NCBI GenBank assembly: GCA_910574995.1
Contig: CAJTCS010000001.1
Span: forward strand, 124,001 to 188,000
Reading direction: 5' to 3'
DNA: 64,000 nucleotides
Source: Oscillospiraceae bacterium
Lineage (GTDB): Bacteria > Bacillota > Clostridia > Oscillospirales > Acutalibacteraceae
Positions 51,532 to 60,464 of the stretch are shown one piece after another. A program made the position numbers and the translations under genes. Below the pieces are notes generated by a model. It saw nothing but the letters and a program-made list of their open reading frames with translations, was not told where the DNA came from and ran no database searches. Each line of letters starts with the position of its first letter. Within the stretch, counting starts at the first letter, position 1.

Positions 51532-52493
51532 TGGAAAAGCTTATCGTGTCGTCTTCCCCCCATTTCAATGGGAAAAAGACCACACAGAACATCATGCTGG
51601 ACGTGATCATCGGCCTGGCCCCGGCCATGGCGGCCTCTGTGGTGGTTTTCGGCCTGCGGGCCGCCGTGGTCATCCTTACCTGCGTGGCCTCCTGTGTGCT
51701 CAGCGAGTACCTCTCCCGCCGGGTGATGAAGCGCCCCCAGACCGTGGGGGATCTTTCCTGCGTCGTCACCGGCATCCTGCTGGCCCTGAACCTGCCTGTC
51801 ACCATCAACCCCTTGATGGCAGTGTTCGGCAGCGTGGCGGCCATTGTGGTGGTGAAGCAGATGTTTGGCGGCATCGGCCAGAATTTTGTGAACCCGGCCC
51901 TGACCGCCCGCATCATCCTGATGAACTCTTTCCCGGCCCCCATGACCCACTGGACGGCGGCTTTCGATTACGGTGCCACGGCCGACGCGGTGACCACCGC
52001 CACGCCCCTGGCCGCTTATGCGGGCTTCAACGAGACCGGCGGGCATATCCCTTACCTGGACATGTTCCTGGGCCGCACCGGCGGGTGCCTGGGCGAGACC
52101 TGCGCCTTAGCTATCCTCATCGGCGGCATATATTTGATTGTACGGAAAGTCATCAGCCCGGTCATCCCGGTAACGTACCTGGCCACGGTGGCGGTGTTCT
52201 CCGCCCTTCTGGGCCGGGACCCTTTGTTCGACCTGCTGGCAGGCGGGCTGATGCTGGGCGCGTTTTTCATGGCCACCGATTACACCACTAGCCCCCTGTA
52301 CTTTAAGGCCCGCATTGTGTTCGCCGTTGGCTGCGGGCTGCTGACAGTGGTCATCCGCGAGTTTGGCTCGCTGCCCGAGGGCGTCAGCTACTCCATCGTG
52401 CTGATGAACATCTTGACCCCCCTCATCGAGCGGTATGTAAAGCCCACGGCTTTTGGCAAAGTGAAAGAGAAAAAAGGGAAGGGGGCGCGGTAA
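51531..52493 (+). CDS. rnfD: Rnf complex subunit D
   Basis: A 320-residue membrane subunit with about ten helices. The start ATG overlaps the last base of the rnfC stop, with AGGAGG 8-13 bases upstream. The C-terminal half has FFMATDYTTSPLYFKARI and the N-terminal half NPLMAVFGSVAAIVVVK. Rnf D carries FMN covalently on Thr in an S/T-G-A-T motif; TDYTTSP is the nearest candidate. It forms part of the ion channel of the complex. Confidence 0.93.
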   Translation: MEKLIVSSSPHFNGKKTTQNIMLDVIIGLAPAMAASVVVFGLRAAVVILTCVASCVLSEYLSRRVMKRPQTVGDLSCVVTGILLALNLPVTINPLMAVFGSVAAIVVVKQMFGGIGQNFVNPALTARIILMNSFPAPMTHWTAAFDYGATADAVTTATPLAAYAGFNETGGHIPYLDMFLGRTGGCLGETCALAILIGGIYLIVRKVISPVIPVTYLATVAVFSALLGRDPLFDLLAGGLMLGAFFMATDYTTSPLYFKARIVFAVGCGLLTVVIREFGSLPEGVSYSIVLMNILTPLIERYVKPTAFGKVKEKKGKGAR

Positions 52494-52494
52494 C

Positions 52495-53061
52495 ATGAAA
52501 CTGGACGCAAAAAGCGTATTGGCCCCGGCTGCCATCCTGTTTGCAATCTGCGTTGTGGTGGCGGCGGCCCTGGCGGGCACCAACGCCCTGACGGAAGACC
52601 GCATCGCCCAGGCACAGGCCCAAAAGGCGGAGGAATCCCGCATGGTGGTGCTGCCGGGCGCGGAGAGCTTCGAGGAACGGGACGGCCACTATGCCGGCAT
52701 GGACGGGGCCGGGCAGACCCTCGGCTACGTCTTTGAGACCGAAAGCAAGGGCTATGGCGGCACCGTGAAGGTGATGACGGGCATCAGCGCCCAGGGGGAG
52801 ATTACCGGCGTGGTGATATTAAGCCACGGTGAGACCCCCGGCCTGGGCGCCAACGCGGAGAAGGAATCCTTCCGGGAGCAGTTCAAGCAGCCCGCTGCCA
52901 ATTTGGCGGGCGGCCTTTCCGTTATCAAGTTTCAGGCCCCCCAGAAGGGCGAGATACAGGCCATGACGGGCGCTACCATTACCAGCACCGCTGTTACCAA
53001 CGCCGTGAACAGCGCCATTGAGATGTACCAAAATGCCTACGCTTCGGAAGGGGGGAATTGA
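52495..53061 (+). CDS. rnfG: Rnf complex subunit G
   Basis: A 188-residue subunit anchored by one N-terminal helix (LAPAAILFAICVVVAAALAG) with an extracytoplasmic FMN domain. The FMN attachment motif is visible as MTGATITSTAVTN. GVVILSHGETPGLGAN is the FMN-binding loop. It starts one base after the rnfD stop. Confidence 0.94.
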   Translation: MKLDAKSVLAPAAILFAICVVVAAALAGTNALTEDRIAQAQAQKAEESRMVVLPGAESFEERDGHYAGMDGAGQTLGYVFETESKGYGGTVKVMTGISAQGEITGVVILSHGETPGLGANAEKESFREQFKQPAANLAGGLSVIKFQAPQKGEIQAMTGATITSTAVTNAVNSAIEMYQNAYASEGGN

Positions 53062-53062
53062 C

Positions 53063-53752
53063 ATGGAAAAGAAACAAGGCCTGTGGCGGGAATTTACCAA
53101 AGGCATTGTTAAGGAAAACCCGGTGCTGCGGCTGGTTTTGGGCTGCTGCGCCACGTTGGCGGTGACGACCGCCGCCTCCAACGCTATCGGCATGGGCGCT
53201 GCCACCACCTTCGTGCTGGTGTGCTCTAACGCGGCCATCTCCCTTTTGCGCAGCATCATCCCCAACAAGGTGCGCATCCCGGCGTTCATCACCATCATCG
53301 CGGGCTTTGTCACCGTGGTGCAGTTGTTCATCAAGGCTTTCTCCCCGGCGCTGGACACGGCCCTGGGCGTGTTTTTGCCCCTTATCGTGGTAAACTGCAT
53401 CATCCTGGGCCGGGCGGAGATGTTTGCCAGCAAAAATAAGGTGCTGCCCTCCGTCATCGACGGCCTGGGCATGGGCGTGGGCTTCACCGCCGCCATGCTG
53501 GCTATGGGCGTCATCCGGGAGCTGCTGGGCGCGGGCACGGTGTTCGGACTCCCCATCCTGTCCGGCTTCATGGAGCCCATCATCATCTTTTTGCTGCCCC
53601 CGGGTGGGTTCTTCGTGTTCGGGATGCTCATCGCTTTGGCGGGCAAGCTCTCTAAGGAGGGCAAAGCCCCAGAGGCCACCGGCTGTGCCAGCTGCCCGCT
53701 GGCGGCCAGCTGCACGAAGATCCATGAAAAAGGGAAAGGGGACGCTGACTGA
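53063..53752 (+). CDS. rnfE: Rnf complex subunit E
   Basis: A 229-residue six-helix membrane subunit. ENPVLRLVLGCCATLAVTT and LPLIVVNCIILGRAEMFASK are the conserved N-terminal and middle segments; the Cys positions in VNC and LGCC are those proposed to bind an iron centre with RnfA. The start lies one base after the rnfG stop. Confidence 0.94.
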   Translation: MEKKQGLWREFTKGIVKENPVLRLVLGCCATLAVTTAASNAIGMGAATTFVLVCSNAAISLLRSIIPNKVRIPAFITIIAGFVTVVQLFIKAFSPALDTALGVFLPLIVVNCIILGRAEMFASKNKVLPSVIDGLGMGVGFTAAMLAMGVIRELLGAGTVFGLPILSGFMEPIIIFLLPPGGFFVFGMLIALAGKLSKEGKAPEATGCASCPLAASCTKIHEKGKGDAD

Positions 53753-54369
53753 TGGACGGACAGACTATAAAAACCCTGGTGGCCATCTTCCTGGCGGCCA
53801 TTTTGACGGAAAACTATGTGTTGAATAAGTTCCTGGGCATCTGCCCGTTTTTGGGCGTCTCGAAAAAGCTGGACACGGCCTTTGGCATGAGTTGTGCGGT
53901 GACAGTGGTCATGGTCATCGCCACGGCCGTCACCTGGCCCCTGTACACCTTCCTGCTGGTGCCCCAGGGCCTTTCCTACCTGCAAACGATTGTATTTATC
54001 CTGGTCATCGCGGCGCTGGTGCAGCTGCTGGAGACGGCCCTGCGGAAATACATGCCCCCGCTGTACAGCGCGCTGGGCATCTACCTGCCCCTTATCACCA
54101 CCAACTGCGCCGTTTTGGGCGTGACCATGCTGGTGCTGGAAAAGGGCGCGGCAGACCCCGGCTTCGGGTACCTGCAGTCGCTGGTAAACGCCTTTGGCTC
54201 GGGCATCGGGTTCCTGGTGGCGATGCTGCTGTTTGCCGGCGTGCGCGAGCGCCTGGAGGAATGCGACATCCCCGAGACGTTCCAGGGCCTGCCCATCACG
54301 CTGGTGGCCGCCTCTTTGGTGGCGGTGTCCTTCCTGGGCTTCAACGGCGTGGTAGACCGGCTGATGTGA
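53752..54369 (+). CDS. rnfA: Rnf complex subunit A
   Basis: A 205-residue six-helix protein homologous to RnfE. NYVLNKFLGICPFLGVSKK and LPLITTNCAVLGVTML are typical, with the paired Cys thought to share an Fe centre with E. It overlaps the rnfE stop by one base (TGATG). Confidence 0.94.
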   Translation: MDGQTIKTLVAIFLAAILTENYVLNKFLGICPFLGVSKKLDTAFGMSCAVTVVMVIATAVTWPLYTFLLVPQGLSYLQTIVFILVIAALVQLLETALRKYMPPLYSALGIYLPLITTNCAVLGVTMLVLEKGAADPGFGYLQSLVNAFGSGIGFLVAMLLFAGVRERLEECDIPETFQGLPITLVAASLVAVSFLGFNGVVDRLM

Positions 54370-54384
54370 GAGGGGGCGGAAACA

Positions 54385-55176
54385 ATGGGATTTATTACAC
54401 CGATCGTGATCGTGGGCGCCATCGGCCTGTTGGCGGGCGTTATCTTGGCGGTAGCCTCTATCGTTATGGCCGTACCCAAGGATGAAAAGGCCGAGGCCCT
54501 GGAAGAGGCGCTTCCCGGCGCCAACTGCGGCGCTTGCGGGTATTCCGGATGCCCCGGATATGCGGCCGCCATGTCTAAGGGCGAGGCGCAGCCCGGGCTG
54601 TGTTCCCCTGGCGGGGCGGAGGTGGCCAAACAGTGCGCGGCGATATTGGGAGCGGGCGACGTGGAAGTGGAACTGAAAACCGCCCTGGTGCGCTGCATGG
54701 GCAGCTATGACAACACCTCGGACAAGATGGAATATGACGGCATACAAAGCTGCTCGGCCTCCACCTTCCTGGCAGGGGGCGTCAGCAGCTGCCGGTATGG
54801 CTGTATGGGCATGGGCGACTGTGTGCGCGCCTGCGCCTACGGGGCTGTAACCGTGTGCAACGGCGTGGCGAAAATCGACCCAGCCAAATGCAAGGGCTGC
54901 TCGAAATGTGTGGAGGCATGCCCCAAGGGCCTGATCAAATTCGTGCCCCTGAAGCGGCAGGCAGTGGTTCGGTGCTCTAGCTGCGACAAGGGCAAGGCCG
55001 TGATGAACGTGTGTAAAATCGGCTGCATCGCCTGTACCAAATGTGTGAAGACCTGCCCGGAAGGGGCGATCTCCATGGTAGATAACTGCGCCTATGTGGA
55101 CGCGGCCAAGTGTACAGGCTGCGGCCAGTGTGCCGAAGCCTGCCCCCGGAACGTGATCACCATGCTGGAGGTCTGA
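54385..55176 (+). CDS. rnfB: Rnf complex subunit B
   Basis: A 263-residue subunit. One N-terminal membrane helix is followed by an Arc-type 4Fe-4S domain (NCGACGYSGCPGYA) and then ferredoxin-like clusters: CRYGCMGMGDCVRAC, CKGCSKCVEACPKG, CIACTKCVKTCPEG and CTGCGQCAEACPRN. It accepts electrons from soluble ferredoxin and passes them into the membrane core. It is the last gene of the operon. Confidence 0.94.
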   Translation: MGFITPIVIVGAIGLLAGVILAVASIVMAVPKDEKAEALEEALPGANCGACGYSGCPGYAAAMSKGEAQPGLCSPGGAEVAKQCAAILGAGDVEVELKTALVRCMGSYDNTSDKMEYDGIQSCSASTFLAGGVSSCRYGCMGMGDCVRACAYGAVTVCNGVAKIDPAKCKGCSKCVEACPKGLIKFVPLKRQAVVRCSSCDKGKAVMNVCKIGCIACTKCVKTCPEGAISMVDNCAYVDAAKCTGCGQCAEACPRNVITMLEV

Positions 55177-55190
55177 CGGTAGGGGGAAAG

Positions 55191-55251
55191 GGCCGGGCGG
55201 CGGGTCCCCGATTGCGGGCAATCGGGGGACGCTTATGCCCCGGCCTTTTTT
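55191..55251 (+). terminator. Terminator of the rnf operon
   Basis: GGCCGGG (55191-55197) pairs with CCCGGCC (55239-55245); nested inside, GTCCCCGATTG pairs with CAATCGGGGGAC. Six Ts follow at 55246. Confidence 0.8.
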
Positions 55252-55282
55252 GACGTACTGGACAAAACAGGCCCATATTGTA

Positions 55283-55355
55283 AGAAGCCGTGCCAATAGG
55301 ACAAGGCGCAAATCTTTTCGGCGGATTCCGCACCCTTCCTATCGGTACAGCTTCT
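55283..55355. repeat. Inverted-repeat element, copy C (short form)
   Basis: AGAAGCCGTGCCAATAGG (55283-55300) and CCTATCGGTACAGCTTCT (55338-55355) are the same terminal repeats as copy B (right end identical), but the core hairpin is gone. The inside keeps a CGCAAATCTTTTCGGC and CCGCACCC remnant of copy B's sub-terminal sequence. Confidence 0.65.
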
Positions 55356-55496
55356 AAGATAAAAAAGTAAGCTTACGCAAAGTAAACCAACCCATAAGCC
55401 GGGAAAACCTAAAAAAACCGCGCCGGAGGGGGCCCAAGGGCGGGGTTAAGGGCGGTGGGGGTTAGGGTGAAGCCCGAAAAGGGAAGGAGGAAAGGA

Positions 55497-55901
55497 ATGG
55501 AGATTATCACCATAAAGGGGCTGCGGCTGTTTGCGTATCACGGGGTAAACCCCGAAGAAAAGCGGGACGGCCAGGCCTTTGTGCTGGACGTGGAAATGGA
55601 GGCGGACCTGGCCCGGGCGCGGCACAGCGACAACCTGGGGGATACGGTGAATTACGCGGCGGTGCGCAAGGCCGTGCAGGCGGCCTTTACAGCGGAAAAG
55701 TACGACCTGATCGAGCGGGCGGCCCAGGCCGTGTGCGGCTGCGTGCTGGAAAACTTCCCCCAGGTGCGGCGGGTCACGCTGGAGCTGAAAAAACCCCAGG
55801 CCCCCATGGACGCCGTATTTGATTATGTGTCGGTGCGCATGCGCCTGGGGCGGGAGGAATGGGAACTGGAAAAAAGCCGGGAAGGGGCGGATGGCAAATG
55901 A
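55497..55901 (+). CDS. folB: Dihydroneopterin aldolase
   Basis: A 134-residue protein starting at 55497 after GGAAGGAGG. LFAYHGVNPEEKRDGQAFVL is the family signature, DTVNYAAVRKAV follows, and LELKKPQAP carries the catalytic Lys. It releases glycolaldehyde from dihydroneopterin in folate synthesis. Its stop overlaps the folK start (ATGA). Confidence 0.9.
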   Translation: MEIITIKGLRLFAYHGVNPEEKRDGQAFVLDVEMEADLARARHSDNLGDTVNYAAVRKAVQAAFTAEKYDLIERAAQAVCGCVLENFPQVRRVTLELKKPQAPMDAVFDYVSVRMRLGREEWELEKSREGADGK

Positions 55902-56380
55902 AAGCTGTTTTAGGCCTGGGGACAAACCTGGGCGACCGGGAGGGGAACCTGGCGGAAGCCATTGGGGCGCTGGAAAAGCTGCCCCGGACGCGCATGACCC
56001 ACATGTCGAATGTGTATGAGACCGCCCCTTTTGACGTGCCGTCCCCCCAAGGGGAGTACCTGAACTGCTGCGTGGCAATCGAGACCAAGCTGCCGCCGGA
56101 AGAGCTGCTGGACAAATGCCTGGCCATTGAGGCAAAACTGGGGCGGGTACGCGCCGAATACCACGGGGCCCGCACCATAGACATCGACCTGCTGCTGTAC
56201 GAAGGCTTTGAAAGCCACACCCAGCGGCTGGCGGTGCCCCATCCGGGGATACGGCAAAGGGCGTTTGTGCTGGTCCCCCTTTCGGACCTGTTCCCTGGGT
56301 GCAAGGCGGACGCTTTTGGGTTTGGCTTTGAGGAAGATTACCAAGCCGTGGACAAATCCGGGATAAAACTGTATAAGTAG
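55898..56380 (+). CDS. folK: HPPK, 6-hydroxymethyl-dihydropterin pyrophosphokinase
   Basis: A 160-residue protein. GLGTNLGDREGNL is the first conserved block, RTIDIDLLLYE is the Mg-ATP motif, and VPHPGIRQRAFVLVPLSDL follows. It pyrophosphorylates the pterin made by FolB. The two are translationally coupled; folP and folE are not in the window. Confidence 0.92.
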   Translation: MKAVLGLGTNLGDREGNLAEAIGALEKLPRTRMTHMSNVYETAPFDVPSPQGEYLNCCVAIETKLPPEELLDKCLAIEAKLGRVRAEYHGARTIDIDLLLYEGFESHTQRLAVPHPGIRQRAFVLVPLSDLFPGCKADAFGFGFEEDYQAVDKSGIKLYK

Positions 56381-56497
56381 CGGCTTGCCGGGCCAGGCGG
56401 GCGTTCACACGGCTGTCACAATGGTACGGTATAGTAACAAAAGGGATAAACCGCAAGGCAGTGTAAAACCATAAACAGATGTGGACGGGGGGAGAAA

Positions 56498-57175
56498 ATG
56501 TACCATCTTCTTGTTGTGGATGACGAAGAAAAAATACGCACGATCATCCGGAAATACGCCGAGTTCGAGGGGCACACGGTTACAGAGGCGGGGAACGGGA
56601 TGCGGGCGGTAGAGCTGTGCCGCCAATCCCCCCAGGCCTTCGACCTGGTCATCATGGACGTGATGATGCCCGAGCTGGATGGGTTTTCCGCCGCCGCCGA
56701 GATCCGGAAGGTGAGCGCCGTGCCGGTGCTGATGCTTTCCGCACGTGGGGAGGAATATGACAAGATCCACGGCTTCGAGCTGGGGGCGGACGACTACGTG
56801 GTCAAGCCCTTCTCCCCCAAAGAGCTGATGATGCGGGTGGGGGCCATTATGAACCGGGTGCAGCCCCCAGCGGCCGGGCCCCGGCGGGACGTCCTGCAGC
56901 TGGAGGGCTTGTGCATCGATTTTGGGGCGCACATGGTCACGGTGGACGGCCAGGCGGCCAGCCTTTCCCCCAAAGAGTATGACCTTCTATGCTACCTGGC
57001 ACAGAACCGGGGCTTGGCCCTGACGCGGGAGATGCTCATTACCAATGTGTGGGGGTATGACTTTTATGGGGATGACCGGACCCTGGATACCCATATCAAA
57101 CTGCTGCGGAAATCGTTGGGGCCTTATAGTAAGTTCATCGTGACCCTGCGGGGCGTGGGGTACCGGTTCGGCTAA
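56498..57175 (+). CDS. OmpR-family response regulator
   Basis: A 225-residue regulator. The receiver domain has DDEEKIR and the phospho-Asp in LVIMDVMMPELDG, with Lys in VVKPFSP. The C-terminal winged helix (SLSPKEYDLLCYLAQNRG ... DTHIKLLRKSL) binds DNA. It lies 55 bases before its kinase. A -10-like TATAGT lies at 56429 but no good -35 was found. Confidence 0.92.
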   Translation: MYHLLVVDDEEKIRTIIRKYAEFEGHTVTEAGNGMRAVELCRQSPQAFDLVIMDVMMPELDGFSAAAEIRKVSAVPVLMLSARGEEYDKIHGFELGADDYVVKPFSPKELMMRVGAIMNRVQPPAAGPRRDVLQLEGLCIDFGAHMVTVDGQAASLSPKEYDLLCYLAQNRGLALTREMLITNVWGYDFYGDDRTLDTHIKLLRKSLGPYSKFIVTLRGVGYRFG

Positions 57176-57230
57176 GGCGGGCCCCAAAAGCGGCCGGCAG
57201 GATGTGCTGCGCCAAGAAAGGAGGGGGGCC

Positions 57231-58667
57231 ATGGGCCTGTTACAGCGGCCCCGTTTGGGCCTGCGGGGGCAGATTGCCCTGGGGTTTGCCGCTTTTACAG
57301 TGGTGGTTTTGGCTTTGCTGTGGGTACTGCAGACGGTGCTGCTTACCCCCTTTTACCAGGCCATCAAAACGGCGGAGGCCCAGAACGTGGCGGATTCCGT
57401 GGCCCGCAGCCTGGAAGGCCCAGGGCTGGACGCCGCTGCCTACGAGCTGTGCGTGTCCCGGGGGGTGAACATTTTTGTAACCGACCACCTGGGCCGCCAG
57501 TATGTGGCTTACCGCCACAGCTATAAGGACAGCCTGATTGCCGGGGCCGCCCGCCTGGACCGGATGGCCATCTTTGACAAGGTAAACCTGCTGGGCGGCT
57601 CTTACATGGAAACCTTCCATGCCAAGCTGCCCCCTGGGGCCATGCTGCTGTTGTATGGGGCCATTGCCCGTACCCAATCCGGCGAACTGCGCCTGGTGCT
57701 GGTTGAATCGGAAATCACCCCTTTGGACGCCACCGTGGACACCCTGCGCGTCCAGCTTCTTTGCGTTTCCGCCGTGATGCTTGCCCTGGGGGCGGGCCTG
57801 TGCCTGTTCCTTGCCAAGCGCATTGCAAAGCCCATTACGGCCATCAACGAATCGGCCAAAGCGTTGGGGCGGGGGGAATACGCCGTCCGCTTCCCCGAGA
57901 GGGGCGCACGGGAGGTGCGGGAGCTGGCCCACACCCTGAACTATGCCGCCGGCGAGCTTTCCAAGGTAGACCAGCTGCGCAAAGAGCTGCTGGCAAACGT
58001 TTCCCACGACCTGCGCACCCCCCTGACCATGATCAAGGGATATGCCGAGGTCATGCGGGACCTGCCCGGGGAGAACACCCCGGAGAATGTGCAGGTCGTC
58101 ATCGACGAGGCCGAGCGCCTGACGGGCCTGGTGAACGACCTGCTGGACCTGTCCCGGCTGGAAGCCGGGGCTGTGTCCCTTACAAAGTCCCGCTTTGACC
58201 TGGCTGCCAGCGTGCGGGCCATCCTGGCCCGGTATGACAAGCTGGCCGGGTACAGCTTCCCCTTTTTCTGCGAGGGCGAGGCCTGGGTGGAGGCGGACGA
58301 GCTGAAAATATCCCAGGTCATCTACAACCTGGTGAACAATGCCATCCAGTATGCCGGGGCGGATAAGACCATCACCCTGCGCCTGCGGGCAGAGGACGGC
58401 CAGGCGCGGGTTTCTGTAACGGACACAGGCGAGGGCATCCCCCCGGACAAGCTGCAGGATATCTGGGACCGCTATTACAAGGTGGACAAGGAGCACCGCC
58501 GGGCCCAGGTGGGCACGGGCCTGGGGCTGGCCATTGTCAAGAATATCCTGGACCTCCACGGGGGGGCTTACGGCGTGGAAAGCGCCCTGGGCCAGGGCTG
58601 TACCTTCTGGTTCCAGCTTAGGGCGCTGCCCCAACAAATCCCAAAAGAAAGGACTGGTACGACATGA
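57231..58667 (+). CDS. Sensor histidine kinase
   Basis: A 478-residue kinase from the ATG at 57231 (AAAGGAGGGG nearby). An N-terminal helix, an extracellular sensor of about 120 residues and a second helix (LLCVSAVMLALGAGLCLFL) lead into a HAMP domain (RIAKPITAINESA). The H-box is NVSHDLRTPLTMIKG; N-, G1- and G2-boxes read NLVNNAIQYAG, VTDTGEGIP and GTGLGLAIVK. Paired with the preceding regulator; signal unknown. Confidence 0.92.
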   Translation: MGLLQRPRLGLRGQIALGFAAFTVVVLALLWVLQTVLLTPFYQAIKTAEAQNVADSVARSLEGPGLDAAAYELCVSRGVNIFVTDHLGRQYVAYRHSYKDSLIAGAARLDRMAIFDKVNLLGGSYMETFHAKLPPGAMLLLYGAIARTQSGELRLVLVESEITPLDATVDTLRVQLLCVSAVMLALGAGLCLFLAKRIAKPITAINESAKALGRGEYAVRFPERGAREVRELAHTLNYAAGELSKVDQLRKELLANVSHDLRTPLTMIKGYAEVMRDLPGENTPENVQVVIDEAERLTGLVNDLLDLSRLEAGAVSLTKSRFDLAASVRAILARYDKLAGYSFPFFCEGEAWVEADELKISQVIYNLVNNAIQYAGADKTITLRLRAEDGQARVSVTDTGEGIPPDKLQDIWDRYYKVDKEHRRAQVGTGLGLAIVKNILDLHGGAYGVESALGQGCTFWFQLRALPQQIPKERTGTT

Positions 58668-59584
58668 AAGCAAGGCCGCTGCCCCCAAACGGCACCATCG
58701 GCATCTGTTCCCCCAGCCACATCCCCCTGTATGAGGCCGCCCCCGGCCAGGAGGTCCCCTGGAGCCGGGAGTATAAAAATATCATAGCGGGCATGGAAAA
58801 AGAGGGATTCCAGGTGGTACAGGCGGGCAACCTATATAAAAGCACATGGGGCTACCTGGCCGCCGATACCGAGCGCGCCGCCGACCTAAACCAGCTGGCC
58901 GCCGACGGGGCCGTAGAGTATATCCTCTTCGGCGGGGGAGAGGGCAGCCCCGAGCTGCTGCCCTACCTCGACTTTGACCTGTTCCGGGAAAACCCCAAGC
59001 GGATATGCAGCTATAGCGACGGCACCACCTTGCTCAACGCCATCTGGGCCAGCACGGGCCTGGAGACGTATTACGGGCAGGCCCCCACGGTGTTCACTGG
59101 CTGGACGGCGTACAACAGGCGCCACTTTGAGGGCCATATCCTAAGCGATTCCATGACGGCCCATGAGAAGAACTCCCCCTGGCTTACGCTGTGCCCCGGC
59201 ACGGCGGAGGGGGTGCTGTGCGGCGGGTACACCATGAATTTTGCCCTTTTGCAGGGGACAAAATATTTCCCGGTGGACCTAACCGAGCCCCACATCCTGT
59301 TTTTGGAAGACCACGAAAAGTTCGGCGGGCCCGACCATGTCGGTTCTATGCTGGCCTGTATCGAGCAGAGCCCCTTTATGCGCACGGTGACCGGCCTGGT
59401 TTTTGGCAATTTTGCCGGCCGCCCCTGCCCGGACCTTTACGCCCGCTTACAGCTTCTGGGCCAGCGCCGGCATATCCCGGTGGTGTACTGCGACGACTTC
59501 GGCCATGGGGAAAACCATGCCATCCTGCCCATCGGCCGCCCGGCCAGGCTGGACGCGGACGCCCAGTCCCTCTTGTATTTATAG
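58664..59584 (+). CDS. Peptidase S66 (LD-carboxypeptidase / MccF-like)
   Basis: A 306-residue cytoplasmic serine peptidase overlapping the kinase stop by ATGA. IGICSPSHIPL is the N-terminal strand and ICSYSDGTTLLNAIW holds the nucleophile Ser118 in the S-D-G-T motif. YILFGGGEGSPELLPYLDFD is typical of S66. The Glu/His of the triad are expected near LEDHEKFGG and DFGHGENHAI. It trims LD-linked peptidoglycan peptides or detoxifies aminoacyl nucleotides. Co-transcription with the kinase suggests a wall-stress circuit. Confidence 0.85.
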   Translation: MKARPLPPNGTIGICSPSHIPLYEAAPGQEVPWSREYKNIIAGMEKEGFQVVQAGNLYKSTWGYLAADTERAADLNQLAADGAVEYILFGGGEGSPELLPYLDFDLFRENPKRICSYSDGTTLLNAIWASTGLETYYGQAPTVFTGWTAYNRRHFEGHILSDSMTAHEKNSPWLTLCPGTAEGVLCGGYTMNFALLQGTKYFPVDLTEPHILFLEDHEKFGGPDHVGSMLACIEQSPFMRTVTGLVFGNFAGRPCPDLYARLQLLGQRRHIPVVYCDDFGHGENHAILPIGRPARLDADAQSLLYL

Positions 59585-59599
59585 GACGGGAGGGGCGCT

Positions 59600-60232
59600 A
59601 TGAAGACAAAACCCCTGCGGCATGGCCTTGGCCCTTACGCCCTGGTTTTCCTTGCGGGGCTGTTGGCGGGCGTGGCCACCCGCCTTACCGACTTCTGCGA
59701 CGGGGGTTCCCTGTGGGGCTTCCACGCCGTTGCCACCCTGTTTGGCTTCTGGATCATCAGTGTGACTGCCATCGTGCTGCTTAGCGCGTCGAACCTGTGC
59801 GCCGCCATCAGCACCTTCCTGTATCTTTTCGGCATGACCACAAGCTTCTATGCCCTGCGGTATTTCCTGGACGCCCAGGTCTTCCGCTATGAGGACGCGG
59901 CGTTCCCCTCTGGCCTGTTCTTTCTGTATGCGGCCCTCTCCCTGGCCTGCGGCGCGGGGGCGTTTATCCTGTATGCCTGGGAGAAAAAAAGCAGATGGGG
60001 CGCTGTCCTGTACGCCCTGCCTGTCGGCGCGCTGCTGGCGGAGTCCCTGGGCGTGGCGGCCTATCTGGCGGGGCATGGCACCTATCTTTCCCAGCTTTTG
60101 CTGGACCTGGCCGGGGCGCTGTACTTTGGCCTGCTGTTTTACCGGCGCACTGCGTACAGGCCGCTTTACCTGGCGGCGGTGTGTGCGGTGGCGGTTATCG
60201 TGTACGGGGTGGTGTACCGCCCGTTCCTGTAG
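59600..60232 (+). CDS. Predicted multi-pass membrane protein (DUF6518-like)
   Basis: A 210-residue protein with about six hydrophobic segments (YALVFLAGLLAGVATR, TLFGFWIISVTAIVLLS, LFFLYAALSLACGAGAFIL, LYLAAVCAVAVIVYGV). It resembles DUF6518 proteins; no function known. GGGAGGGG precedes the ATG. It is probably the fourth gene of the two-component/S66 transcript. Confidence 0.7.
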   Translation: MKTKPLRHGLGPYALVFLAGLLAGVATRLTDFCDGGSLWGFHAVATLFGFWIISVTAIVLLSASNLCAAISTFLYLFGMTTSFYALRYFLDAQVFRYEDAAFPSGLFFLYAALSLACGAGAFILYAWEKKSRWGAVLYALPVGALLAESLGVAAYLAGHGTYLSQLLLDLAGALYFGLLFYRRTAYRPLYLAAVCAVAVIVYGVVYRPFL

Positions 60233-60464
60233 CATTGTGAACTTTGGGCGGGGAGGGGTTTCGCGCTAAATTTTGGGCCTGCCCGGGCCGATACCTGAAA
60301 AGGGGGTGTAAGCCTTCCGGGAAGGGGGGCTTTTAGGGCGCACGGTTTTATAATGGCGGCAATGCCGTGGATATGCATGGGCCTGTTTGTGGCTGCCAGC
60401 TGTTCATGGATGAGCAAAAAAGAAAAATAGGAATTATAAGAACACACAAAGGAGAGAATGGAGA

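Larger units (their letters stand above)
55177..55496. other. Non-coding gap between rnfB and folB
   Basis: Contains the rnf terminator, repeat copy C and an AT-rich patch (55356-55425) that could hold the folB promoter, which I could not place firmly. Confidence 0.6.
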
